NCBI GenBank assembly: GCA_910584325.1
Contig: CAJTZH010000055.1
Span: 1-18,998, forward strand
DNA: 18,998 nucleotides
Reading direction: 5' to 3'
Source: an uncultured Lachnospiraceae bacterium
Lineage (GTDB): Bacteria; Bacillota; Clostridia; Lachnospirales; Lachnospiraceae
Part shown: one piece after another, positions 7,002 to 14,511 of the stretch
Numbering within the stretch: position 1 is the first letter of the stretch
Layout of the letters: the number at the start of each line of letters is the position of its first letter
Position numbers and translations under genes: made by a program
The notes under the pieces: generated by a model
Databases searched by the model: none
What the model saw: the letters and a program-made list of their open reading frames with translations, nothing else
Told to the model about the DNA's origin: nothing

Positions 7002-8597
7002 TTAATCTCCATCATTTTCCGGTATTACAAAAGAAATACTTTCGGCAATTGCCGTCACATCCTCCTTGGAAACCAACCCGCTTTCTAATTCCACCACAAC
7101 ATACACAAGACTTTCTTTGCTTCGCGATAAAATCCCGTAATTGGTTCTGGTATTTCCACCGTCGTTTGCCGAGTCCGAATAAATGACGTCCGCCGTTGCT
7201 GTCTCTATTATATCATCTGACCGCACGATTTCATAGGTATTTCGCACATCAAACTGATAATGATTTCCTAATGCCACCTGATTATAAATCGCCTGCGGGT
7301 TATCCTCCTCACCCTCATACAATTCATAAAAATTGCGCCCCATCTTACCTACACAAATTCCGTTCTCATCGAAAATATACGTCGTCGAAAATGTTCCGAT
7401 AATTTCCTTTACTTCCAGCCCTGCAATATCTCCTGCATCCGGCTCCCTCTGTCCAAGCATCCAGCCCTCAGGGAGCACTAAGCACACTGTAAACGGCTCC
7501 AACTGCTGGGTAGGAAGCTGAAGCTGCGGATACCTGACTTCTAATACTTCTGCATTATTCTCCACACGTTCTGTGCCGCTGTCTTTTGTCTCTTTGTCAT
7601 CAGATGTCAGCATATTTTTCTGATTATCGGCGTCCCCCGCAGGATTACTCATACATCCGATGAACAATACTGCAATTACCAACAATCCCAAAACGGTAAC
7701 ACACATCGGCGGTTTCTTATACCGCAATATATTTTTAATCCGCAGCTTTGTATCCCCTTCCCCGAAGAACAGCGGCGTTCCCACAAAGATTTTTCTGCCC
7801 GTGGCAAGAGATAAGAGCGTTTCCGAATAACCAGCCCTCACCGCACTGCTCATCGTTTTTAAGACACTCTCGTCACAAGACATTTCCATGTCGCTCATGC
7901 AGAGAAAATATGCCATCCACACCAGAGGATTAAACCAATGTACCGTCAGCAGCGCGTAAAACAAAAATTTTACCAGATAGTCTCTCCGTCTGATATGTAT
8001 TCTTTCGTGGGCAATGACAAACTTCTGTTCCTCGTCGGAAAGCCCCGACCACAAATAAATCCGCGGATGAAAAATCCCCATCACAAAAGATGTTCCGACG
8101 TCGTCTAAAAGCCATACGCGCTCATCACATCGAACCGCGCCAACCAGTCTTTTGTGAAACCTTATAAAAGAAATTACGCTATAACCGGCAATCCCCGCGA
8201 TACCAAAAATCCACACAACTGCTGCCGCCAAAACCGCCGTCTTTGCTTGTCTGCCATTCTCCCGCTTGTCCCCGTACATCCTTTGTGCGTTATCCTGACT
8301 GCCGGACATAGGAGCGTCCTGTTCAGGCACTTCACCGTGCATCATCTCTTCGGAAATATACACTATCCTTCCGTTTTCCACCGACTGCGGATTTGTAAAA
8401 TGAAGCAGCGAAAACGGCACGGTAAAAGAAAACGGACACAACAGACGGAATATCACAACGCTCCATAGCAGGTAAGAAAAAATTTTCGGCAATTTTCTGA
8501 TAAAGAAACGCGCCAGAAGCACAAATAAAATTACAACCGAAGCCGCGATACTCATATTTAAAACGTTAAGAAACAATACAGAAATAATATTTGTCAT
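7002..8597 (-). CDS. BlaR1/MecR1-type M56 membrane metalloprotease, sensor
   Basis: A 531-residue integral membrane zinc protease, the probable signal transducer for the upstream repressor. Membrane segments are visible near residues 5-33, 39-60, 120-146 and 209-233. The protease motif HERIH (197-201) is followed by the second M56 signature DMEMSCDE (236-243, third zinc ligand Glu238). A further membrane segment lies at 298-315 (VTVLGLLVIAVLFIGC). The external C-terminal part (316-531) has no penicillin-binding Ser-x-x-Lys/Ser-Tyr-Asn pattern that I can see, so it is not a classical beta-lactam sensor; it begins with a Ser/Thr/Glu-rich linker. The start overlaps the repressor stop as ATGA and has a GGAGG site. 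The stimulus is unknown. Confidence 0.88.
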   Translation of the reverse strand: MTNIISVLFLNVLNMSIAASVVILFVLLARFFIRKLPKIFSYLLWSVVIFRLLCPFSFTVPFSLLHFTNPQSVENGRIVYISEEMMHGEVPEQDAPMSGSQDNAQRMYGDKRENGRQAKTAVLAAAVVWIFGIAGIAGYSVISFIRFHKRLVGAVRCDERVWLLDDVGTSFVMGIFHPRIYLWSGLSDEEQKFVIAHERIHIRRRDYLVKFLFYALLTVHWFNPLVWMAYFLCMSDMEMSCDESVLKTMSSAVRAGYSETLLSLATGRKIFVGTPLFFGEGDTKLRIKNILRYKKPPMCVTVLGLLVIAVLFIGCMSNPAGDADNQKNMLTSDDKETKDSGTERVENNAEVLEVRYPQLQLPTQQLEPFTVCLVLPEGWMLGQREPDAGDIAGLEVKEIIGTFSTTYIFDENGICVGKMGRNFYELYEGEEDNPQAIYNQVALGNHYQFDVRNTYEIVRSDDIIETATADVIYSDSANDGGNTRTNYGILSRSKESLVYVVVELESGLVSKEDVTAIAESISFVIPENDGD

Positions 8598-8962
8598 GAG
8601 TCTTTCCTCCTGCTTTCATCAATTAACTGCATCAATTCATTGATATCTTTTTCCGACAGTTTATTGCGCATCGTAAATGCCGCAAGAAAACGGGGCAGCG
8701 AGCCGGAAAATTTCTCCTCAACAAACTTCTCGCTCTGTAAGGCGTCAAATTCTTCTCTTGACATTGATGAAGTCACCACGCCGTCCTCGTTTTGAAAAAT
8801 ATTTCTCTGACACAGACGTCTCAGCATCGTATACGTTGTTGATTTCTTCCAGCCAAACTGTGCTTCGCACAGCTTAACAAGCTCGCCGGACGAAACCGGC
8901 TCATGCTCCCAGATTAACTGTGCGAAACGCATTTCCATTATTCCTAACTTATATTCTTCCAT
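8594..8962 (-). CDS. BlaI/MecI/CopY-family transcriptional repressor
   Basis: A 122-residue winged-helix repressor. The N-terminal 70 residues form the DNA-binding part (LGIMEMRFAQLIWEHEPVSSGELVKLCEAQFGWKKSTTYTMLRRLCQRNIF). The remainder (MSREEFDALQSEKFVEEKFSGSLPRFLAAF...) is the dimerisation region where BlaR1 partners usually cleave the repressor. The start ATG at 8962 has GGGAGG 5 bases upstream. It is the first gene of a repressor-protease-reductase unit. Two similar 17-bp dyads upstream, one inside the promoter, suggest autoregulation. No cysteine-rich copper-binding tail is present, which argues against CopY itself. Confidence 0.93.
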   Translation of the reverse strand: MEEYKLGIMEMRFAQLIWEHEPVSSGELVKLCEAQFGWKKSTTYTMLRRLCQRNIFQNEDGVVTSSMSREEFDALQSEKFVEEKFSGSLPRFLAAFTMRNKLSEKDINELMQLIDESRRKDS

Positions 8963-9010
8963 AGCGCCCTCCCTTTAAAAACCGCATTTCAAACGTGTAA
9001 AGCAAAAACG

Positions 9011-9027
9011 GTCTAACAGCATTAAAC
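9011..9027. promoter_or_regulatory. predicted repressor operator, downstream copy
   Basis: The 17-bp dyad GTCTAACAGCATTAAAC has half-sites GTCTAA and TTAAAC around five bases. It lies between the predicted transcription start and the repressor gene, and its centre is exactly 31 bp from that of the second copy (9042-9058). Confidence 0.65.
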
Positions 9028-9040
9028 CTTTGCTTCTTTT

Positions 9041-9069
9041 AGTCTAATACCGTTAAACCATTTTGTCAA
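9041..9069 (-). promoter_or_regulatory. promoter of the repressor/M56/reductase unit
   Basis: Minus-strand TTGACA (9064-9069) is a perfect -35. After a 17-base spacer comes TAGACT (9041-9046), a 4 of 6 match to the -10 consensus. The -10 and spacer are covered by an operator dyad. Confidence 0.6.
9042..9058. promoter_or_regulatory. predicted repressor operator, promoter-overlapping copy
   Basis: The 17-bp dyad GTCTAATACCGTTAAAC matches the first copy in both half-sites and differs mainly in the five central bases. It overlaps the -10 box and most of the spacer of the repressor promoter, the expected place for a steric repression site. Confidence 0.7.
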
Positions 9070-9089
9070 TTCATCATTTGTATAAAATT

Positions 9090-10235
9090 TTAGTTTTTAA
9101 ACACAACCGTAAACCGTGTTCCGATTTCCGGTCTCGACAGCACCTCAAAATACCCGTTATGTTTATCAATAATCCATTTCGCGATGGATAATCCCAGTCC
9201 CGTTCCTCCCGTCTGACGGTTTCTCGCCTCGTCGGAGCGGTAAAACCGTTCAAACACATGGGATACTTCGTTTTCGTTCATACCGATACCGTGGTCCTGA
9301 ATGGAAAAATAGGGATGCAGTTCCCCGTTAATGCCGGACTTTAATTTAATACTTTCTCCAGCTTCCGTATATTTGGCGGCATTATCCACGAGAATACGGA
9401 CTGACTGCTTTATCATCGCTTCATCCCCTGTCATCACAACGTCTCCCACGTCCTCCGTCAGTTCGTAGAAATGCCTTTCGTCTATCATCTTGGATTCTTC
9501 ATAAACTTCATGGATAATACTTTTCAAAGAAATCCGCTTCATATCCAGATGATTTCTTCCCGCGTCACCGCGCGCAAGGAATAAAAGCTGCTCCACCAGA
9601 ACTTTCATGTGCTCCGACTCATGTTTAATTGCCTCTATGGATTCTTCCAGAACCTTTTCATCCGATTTTCCCCAGCGGTCCAACATATTCGCATACCCCT
9701 GAATGACCGCAATCGGTGTCCGCAGCTCATGAGACGCGTCCGAAACGAAACGGGACTGCTGACGGTAAGAATCCCTCATACGGGACAGCAGATTATTGAT
9801 GGCGATTTCCACGCCTTCTAAGTCTTTATTGCCTGTATGAACCGTGGCTTCCTGCGCCTCCGGATTCAGATTTTCAATGGCACTCTCCAGATTGATATAC
9901 TTGCTCTCGTCAAACGCTATTCTGCTTAATTCCTCAGCGCGCCTTGCCACGTCGTCAAGAGGCTTTAACTTACGTCGGATTCCGATAACGCCAAAAATGA
10001 GCATCCACAAGATATCAAAGAGCTGCAAGCTCAAAACGACAATTGTCGCATATCCTATAATAACAGCTTCCTCGGCATAATCGACCGCTGCCAGATGATA
10101 TTTTTCCGAAATATAATACCAACCGGCACACAAAAGTGAAATAACGATTGCGTCCCAGCAAAGATAATTAAAAAAACGTTTGAATGTCCATGACAGATTT
10201 AATTTTCTGGCAATAGACGATGTATTTTTATTCAT
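9090..10235 (-). CDS. sensor histidine kinase
   Basis: A 381-residue membrane kinase of the HisKA type. Two membrane segments (about 22-42 and 57-86) flank a very short external loop of about 15 residues, suggesting a stimulus sensed in or near the membrane. A HAMP-like linker follows (87-155). The phospho-acceptor is His169 (FVSDASHELRTPIAVIQGY). The ATP-binding domain has Asn285 (DNAAKY), DHGIGMN (314-320) and GGTGLGLSIAKWI (343-355). The start ATG at 10235 has AAGGG upstream, overlapping the 3' end of the regulator gene. It is last in a three-gene unit behind the regulator and a UBA-like/DUF4342 protein. No target can be read from the window. Confidence 0.95.
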   Translation of the reverse strand: MNKNTSSIARKLNLSWTFKRFFNYLCWDAIVISLLCAGWYYISEKYHLAAVDYAEEAVIIGYATIVVLSLQLFDILWMLIFGVIGIRRKLKPLDDVARRAEELSRIAFDESKYINLESAIENLNPEAQEATVHTGNKDLEGVEIAINNLLSRMRDSYRQQSRFVSDASHELRTPIAVIQGYANMLDRWGKSDEKVLEESIEAIKHESEHMKVLVEQLLFLARGDAGRNHLDMKRISLKSIIHEVYEESKMIDERHFYELTEDVGDVVMTGDEAMIKQSVRILVDNAAKYTEAGESIKLKSGINGELHPYFSIQDHGIGMNENEVSHVFERFYRSDEARNRQTGGTGLGLSIAKWIIDKHNGYFEVLSRPEIGTRFTVVFKN

Positions 10236-10239
10236 AAAT

Positions 10240-10935
10240 TCATTCCCTTATTACATACCCAACGCACCGAACTGTCTGTATCATTTTGATACCGTACTTA
10301 TCATCAATTTTAGAACGCAGATAACGGACATAAACGTCAATCACATTTGTCTCGCCCACATAATCATATCCGCATACTTTATGAAGAAGCGTGTCTCTGG
10401 ACAAAACAATATTTTTATTTTCAAGCAGTTCCCGAAGAAGTTCAAATTCACGGAACGTCAGCGAAACCGGTTCTTTATCATAAATCACGGTTCTCTTCAC
10501 GACATCGACAGAAAGTTTTTCATATGTAAGCACGCCTGCCAAATCCGGCATGGCATCCTTCTCGACATTTGCCGCGCTGCCATGCTTTTTTAGGGCAACA
10601 CGGATTCTTGCCAGCAATTCTTCAATGGCAAACGGTTTCGTAATATAATCGTCGGCTCCCGCGTCAAGACCGGACACTTTATCCATGACGGCGTCTCTTG
10701 CCGTCAACATGATAACCGGCATTTCGGATGATTTGCGCAGCCTCCTTAAAACCTCCAGCCCGTTTAATTCAGGGAGCATCACATCCAGTACCATCAAATC
10801 AAACTGATTACTCTCTGCCAGCGAAAGGCCTTCTCTTCCGCTGACAGTTTTCGTCACTTCATATCCTTCGTGAACCAGCTCCAGTTCAATAAACCTCGCT
10901 ATTTTCTCTTCATCTTCAACTACTAATATTTTCAT
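10240..10935 (-). CDS. OmpR/PhoB-family response regulator
   Basis: A 231-residue regulator starting MKILVVEDEEKIARF. The receiver domain has acidic residues at 8-9, the phosphorylation site Asp51 (LMVLDVMLPELNG), Thr78 and Lys100 (ITKPF). The C-terminal winged-helix domain (about 135-231) has LTFREFELLRELLE and VIDVYVRYLRSKID. The normally conserved VRGVGY near the end reads VRCVGY. I start at the ATG at 10933-10935, one base after the stop of the upstream gene (TAATATG) with AAAGGA 11 bases upstream; a TTG at 10959 is in frame but unlikely. Translation is probably coupled to the DUF4342 gene, and the kinase follows after four bases. Confidence 0.95.
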   Translation of the reverse strand: MKILVVEDEEKIARFIELELVHEGYEVTKTVSGREGLSLAESNQFDLMVLDVMLPELNGLEVLRRLRKSSEMPVIMLTARDAVMDKVSGLDAGADDYITKPFAIEELLARIRVALKKHGSAANVEKDAMPDLAGVLTYEKLSVDVVKRTVIYDKEPVSLTFREFELLRELLENKNIVLSRDTLLHKVCGYDYVGETNVIDVYVRYLRSKIDDKYGIKMIQTVRCVGYVIRE

Positions 10936-10936
10936 A

Positions 10937-11467
10937 TTATTCGTTATCCTTTTTTTCAAAATCTCTTTTAATATTTTCTGCCGCTTCCGACGCCTTATCC
11001 ATCACATTGTTTAAGTCGATGCCGTTGGCAACAGGACCGGAAAAAGAATACTTAAATCCTAAGAACAGTCCCACAACAAGAAGCGGAACAACCACCCAGA
11101 ATGCGAAAACGATAATAATTACAAGAATTGTAACCGGCATGGTAACAATCTGTCTCCCTTCCTTTTCAATCGTAAAGAAATTCTCGTTTCCCTTTTTAAT
11201 CATTGTACCGCACCAGCTAAAGAACCGGTTCAGCACATCGGAAAATGTCGACTTCTGTGAATGTGCCTGTGTGGCCTGTTCAAAATGTTCCGTCTGCTCG
11301 TATTTTGTGGAATATGTTGCCGCAGGCTCCTTAATCTTATCCAGTTTTTCCAGATATACAATCGCGTCCAGCATATCCCATTCGCATGCTGTAAGCGCCG
11401 CTTTGGCATCCTCATATGATACGCCTGTTTTCTCTTTTAACTTTTCTACCATTTCTAAATGTTCCAT
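10937..11467 (-). CDS. UBA-like / DUF4342 single-pass membrane protein
   Basis: A 176-residue protein. Residues 3-45 resemble the UBA/EF-Ts N-terminal three-helix fold (MVEKLKEKTGVSYEDAKAALTACEWDMLDAIVYLEKL). A Gln/His/Thr-rich linker follows (50-75), then a DUF4342-like segment FFTIEKEGRQIVTMPVTILV with one or two tightly spaced membrane passes (109-137), and a short charged tail ending FEKKDNE. Biochemical role is unknown. The frame has an earlier ATG at 11482, but GGAGG lies inside that extension and is well placed (8 bases) for the ATG at 11465-11467. It is first in a unit with the response regulator and kinase, one base from the former, so a role in sensing or modulating that system is a reasonable inference. 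Confidence 0.82.
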   Translation of the reverse strand: MEHLEMVEKLKEKTGVSYEDAKAALTACEWDMLDAIVYLEKLDKIKEPAATYSTKYEQTEHFEQATQAHSQKSTFSDVLNRFFSWCGTMIKKGNENFFTIEKEGRQIVTMPVTILVIIIVFAFWVVVPLLVVGLFLGFKYSFSGPVANGIDLNNVMDKASEAAENIKRDFEKKDNE

Positions 11468-11558
11468 AATTTTTTCCTCCATTATTTGTTTTATTGAGGA
11501 TATCTTACTACTTCTATATTAATCTATAAGGCAGGAAAGATTAAAATTATATTAAAAC

Positions 11559-12758
11559 TCAATTATCAGTCTTTATTTTTTCCAGTATGTTGTCTACAAT
11601 AATGCCTGCCACTTCATCCTTCGACATAATTTCAAGTTCTTTTGTCTCCTGCTCCGTTAATATCGTTACAATATTTGTATCTGTTCCAAATCCTGCGCCC
11701 TTCGCTTTCAAATTATTGGCGACAATCATATCGAGATTCTTCTTTCGCAGTTTCTCTCGTGAATTTTCCAGCATATTCTCTGTCTCCATGGAAAATCCGC
11801 ACAAAAACTGCTTATCTTTCCGTTCCCCGAGCGTCTTTAATATATCTGCTGTTTTCTCTAATTCTATCACCAGTTCCCCGGCCTTCTTCTTCACTTTCTC
11901 ATCCGCAGGATTTTTCGGCCGGTAATCCGCGACTGCCGCAGCCTTAATCACAATATCCTGTTCGTCAAAGCAATCCATGACCGCCTCATACATATCCCCG
12001 GCAGAAATCACCGGAATAACACGGACAAACATCGGCGGTTCAAGGCTAGTTTTACCGGTAACAAGCGTTACATTCGCACCACGCAGCATACAGTTTCTCG
12101 CGAGCGCATATCCCATTTTACCGGAAGAATGATTGCTGATAAAGCGTACCGGGTCGATTTTTTCCCTTGTTGCTCCGGCAGTTACCAGCACGTTCATTCC
12201 CTCCATATCCTTCTCGCACGCGCATTCTCTTAAAATGTATTGTAACAGTTCGTTCTCTGACGGCATTTTCCCTACGCCCACATCACCGCAGGCAAGAAAT
12301 CCCGTCGCCGGAGTAATAACCTCATAGCCAAACCGTCTTAACTTCTCCAGATTATCCTGAACAATCGGATTCCGGTACATCTGCGTATTCATTGCCGGCG
12401 CGATTATCTTCTTACACCCGCACGCCATCACCGTTGTCGTCAGCATATCGTCTGCGATTCCGTTGGCAATTTTTCCGATTACATTTGCCGATGCCGGAGC
12501 AATCATCACAACATCCGCCTGCTTCGCCAGCGCAACATGCTCCACATTATACTGAAAATTACGGTCGAATGTATCGACAAGACATTTATTTCCCGTCAGT
12601 GTTTCAAAGGTAATCGGATTAATAAAATTCGTCGCATTCTTCGTCATTAACACGGTAATATTAGCGTCCAGTTTCTTCAGCATACTGGCAAGTCCCGCAA
12701 TCTTATACGCCGCAATACTTCCGGTTACGGCAAGTACAATATTTTTACCACAAAGCAT
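11559..12758 (-). CDS. coaBC: bifunctional CoaBC: phosphopantothenoylcysteine synthetase/decarboxylase
   Basis: A 399-residue enzyme for two steps of coenzyme A synthesis. The N-terminal flavoprotein decarboxylase (CoaC, 1-180) has VTGSIAAYK, the PAMNTQMYRNP motif and LACGDVGVGKMPS containing the catalytic Cys. The C-terminal synthetase (CoaB, 185-399) has VTAGATREKIDPVRFISNHS, KAAAVADYRP and FSMETEN. I start at the ATG at 12756-12758: GAGGTG lies 6 bases upstream, while the earlier in-frame ATG at 12776 overlaps the ribosome site region and adjoins the coaX stop. It is third in an ECF S-component, coaX, coaBC cluster. Confidence 0.97.
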   Translation of the reverse strand: MLCGKNIVLAVTGSIAAYKIAGLASMLKKLDANITVLMTKNATNFINPITFETLTGNKCLVDTFDRNFQYNVEHVALAKQADVVMIAPASANVIGKIANGIADDMLTTTVMACGCKKIIAPAMNTQMYRNPIVQDNLEKLRRFGYEVITPATGFLACGDVGVGKMPSENELLQYILRECACEKDMEGMNVLVTAGATREKIDPVRFISNHSSGKMGYALARNCMLRGANVTLVTGKTSLEPPMFVRVIPVISAGDMYEAVMDCFDEQDIVIKAAAVADYRPKNPADEKVKKKAGELVIELEKTADILKTLGERKDKQFLCGFSMETENMLENSREKLRKKNLDMIVANNLKAKGAGFGTDTNIVTILTEQETKELEIMSKDEVAGIIVDNILEKIKTDN

Positions 12759-12776
12759 TGACATCACCTCTTTCAT

Positions 12777-13547
12777 CTACTCATCATGATTCTTGTCATA
12801 AATTAATTTCAAACCTTTTAACAGCAAATCATCTTCTACAATAATTTCATGTTTGCAAAGCGGTATCACAACCTTGGCAAGACCGCCCGTCGCAACGACC
12901 GTTGTCTGATACCCCAGTTCCTCTTCTATTCTGTCAATCATGCCGTCGATGGAACATGCAGTTCCCAGAAGAAGTCCGCTCTTCATACAGTCGATTGTAT
13001 TTTTCCCCACTGCCTTCTTTGGAGCTTCAAGACTGACACGGTAAAGCTGCGCCGCATTGGACGCAAGCGCCTCCATCGATAATCTCACGCCCGGCATAAT
13101 CGCACCGCCCACGTAATTGCCGTCCTTATCAACAACAGAAAGCGTTGTTGCCGTTCCCATATCAATCACAATCAGCGGTGCGCCGTATTCCCTGATTCCT
13201 GCAACCGCATCCACAATTAAGTCGCTGCCCACTGTTTTGGGATTATCCATCTTAATATTCAGTCCTGTTTTCAGTCCCGGTCCGACTACCTGCGGCTGCT
13301 TACCCGTAATCTTCTCCACAGCCTCGCAGAGTACCGTTAAAAGAGGCGGGACAACTGATGAAATAATCGCTCCCTCAAGCTGTTCTATATCAATGGCATA
13401 CAGCTCTAAAACCGTTTTAAAACCCATCGCATATTCCAACGCCGTCTTTCTCTTATCCGTTGAAAGCCGTTCCACAAAATATGTTTTTTCGTCATCAATA
13501 CAACCGATGACAATGTTGGAATTTCCCATGTCAATTGCAAGAATCAT
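12777..13547 (-). CDS. coaX: type III pantothenate kinase
   Basis: A 256-residue kinase of the acetate/sugar kinase-like fold that phosphorylates pantothenate, the first step to coenzyme A. Visible motifs are the phosphate-binding MILAIDMGNSNIVIG (Asp6), VGPGLKTGL with NPKTVGSDLIVDAVAG in the pantothenate site, IDMGTATTLSVVD and GGAIMPGV. Length is typical for CoaX. The start ATG at 13547 has GGAGG upstream. It lies between the ECF S-component (21 bases apart) and coaBC (18 bases from its chosen start), consistent with one transcript. Confidence 0.97.
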   Translation of the reverse strand: MILAIDMGNSNIVIGCIDDEKTYFVERLSTDKRKTALEYAMGFKTVLELYAIDIEQLEGAIISSVVPPLLTVLCEAVEKITGKQPQVVGPGLKTGLNIKMDNPKTVGSDLIVDAVAGIREYGAPLIVIDMGTATTLSVVDKDGNYVGGAIMPGVRLSMEALASNAAQLYRVSLEAPKKAVGKNTIDCMKSGLLLGTACSIDGMIDRIEEELGYQTTVVATGGLAKVVIPLCKHEIIVEDDLLLKGLKLIYDKNHDE

Positions 13548-13568
13548 ACCTCATTCCTCCAAATCTTT

Positions 13569-14396
13569 CTATTTTTCCGTCTGCGCTCCGATTGGACTGA
13601 TTTTCATCAGGACCAGACCCACCGCGTAGACAATCACCGCACCGACAATCGCTTCAATAACGCCGTTGAAACTGATAATTCCGCTGATGACGCCGAGTAC
13701 CGCTCCTGCTTCTATGGAAAGCGCGGCTGCATACGCGTCCTTATACAGTACAAAAATTCCTCCCATAACAAGAAGCGTGTTGACCAATGCACCGGAAATC
13801 GCCGCATAGACAAACGGTATCATCTGCGCGTTTTTCCTGATAAACGCTAATTCTATAAATACAAAAACTGCCACGGAAACGGCAACTGCAGCCACAATTC
13901 TGATGCCAGCCCCCATTGACGCTATTTTCCCTAAAAATGCGTAAATACCCACATAAAAGAACAGGCATATCATACCGTTTAACACAGTGCCCCAAACGGT
14001 TCTCTTTTCTGATTCCAGCGCTTTTCTTACAAGAATATATACGAAATAAGGCACAACGCCTACTAATACTCTTGGAACAAAGCAAATAAATATACTCTTA
14101 AAAACCCCCGCGGTTCCCGCAACATCCATTGCCAGTACCGGCGAAAATACAAATGCTGACAACGTCGCCGGCATAAACGTATTCTTGATAAAACTTGTGA
14201 AACCAAATACGAAACCAAGAAACGCGCCTTTCTTCGGTCCGCAGAATAAAGAACCCAGTATCACCGGGATGTGAATAATGGTTGCGTTAATTACAACCAA
14301 CGGTATGTAACCCAGCGGCGTAAATGCCATAATGACAATAATTGCCACAAAGAGTGCGCAAAGCACCATTCCAAACATCTTTTTGTCTGTATTCAT
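13569..14396 (-). CDS. ECF transporter S component, probably pantothenate uptake
   Basis: A 275-residue polytopic membrane protein beginning MNTDKKMFGMVLCALFVAII. About seven hydrophobic segments are visible. The FTPLGYIPLVVINATIIHIPVILGS stretch and GPKKGAFLGFVFGFTSFIKN are typical of ECF S-components, which bind a vitamin and work with the shared EcfA/A'/T module encoded elsewhere. The position directly before coaX and coaBC suggests pantothenate or a precursor as substrate (inference). It is longer than the usual 170-200 residue S-components, and the C-terminal half has further membrane segments. I use the ATG at 14394-14396 behind AAGGAGGATAACA; the frame extends to 14486 but without a ribosome site. 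Confidence 0.85.
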   Translation of the reverse strand: MNTDKKMFGMVLCALFVAIIVIMAFTPLGYIPLVVINATIIHIPVILGSLFCGPKKGAFLGFVFGFTSFIKNTFMPATLSAFVFSPVLAMDVAGTAGVFKSIFICFVPRVLVGVVPYFVYILVRKALESEKRTVWGTVLNGMICLFFYVGIYAFLGKIASMGAGIRIVAAVAVSVAVFVFIELAFIRKNAQMIPFVYAAISGALVNTLLVMGGIFVLYKDAYAAALSIEAGAVLGVISGIISFNGVIEAIVGAVIVYAVGLVLMKISPIGAQTEK

Positions 14397-14475
14397 TGTT
14401 ATCCTCCTTGTTGTCGCTCCGCCATATTTTTCCGTGCCAGGACTTACACGAAAATTTCGGATGCAATACAAGATT
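14397..14475 (-). promoter_or_regulatory. leader of the coenzyme A cluster, no recognised riboswitch
   Basis: About 75 bases separate the predicted transcription start from the S-component ATG. Short complementary pieces (TCCG/CGGA, CGTG/CACG) allow a weak hairpin. I compared it by eye with the THF, TPP, preQ1 and cobalamin signatures and see none of them. Confidence 0.3.
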
Positions 14476-14504
14476 ATTATATACAAAAACAGACAAATTT
14501 ACAA
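14476..14504 (-). promoter_or_regulatory. promoter of the S-component/coaX/coaBC cluster
   Basis: Minus-strand TTGTAA (14499-14504), a 17-base spacer and a perfect TATAAT (14476-14481) lie just after the prepilin peptidase stop and about 80 bases before the S-component start. Confidence 0.65.
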
Positions 14505-14511
14505 CCGTTCC

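Noticed and set aside
7002..8962. Beta-lactam resistance operon
   Set aside because: The repressor/protease pair resembles BlaI/BlaR1, but the sensor lacks penicillin-binding motifs and no beta-lactamase or PBP2a gene is next to it.
11587..11947. Plus-strand open frames of about 100 codons over coaBC, and similar frames over malic enzyme, kinase and M56 genes
   Set aside because: They are shadows of well-supported genes, rich in Ser/Pro/Arg from complementary codon use, with no ribosome sites or domains.
14397..14475. Riboswitch (THF, preQ1, TPP or cobalamin) in front of the S-component gene
   Set aside because: None of the conserved cores of these classes can be seen; only weak short pairings exist.
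14397..14486. N-terminal extension of the S-component to 14486
   Set aside because: It would start inside the promoter -10 region without a ribosome site, whereas AAGGAGG precedes the ATG at 14396.
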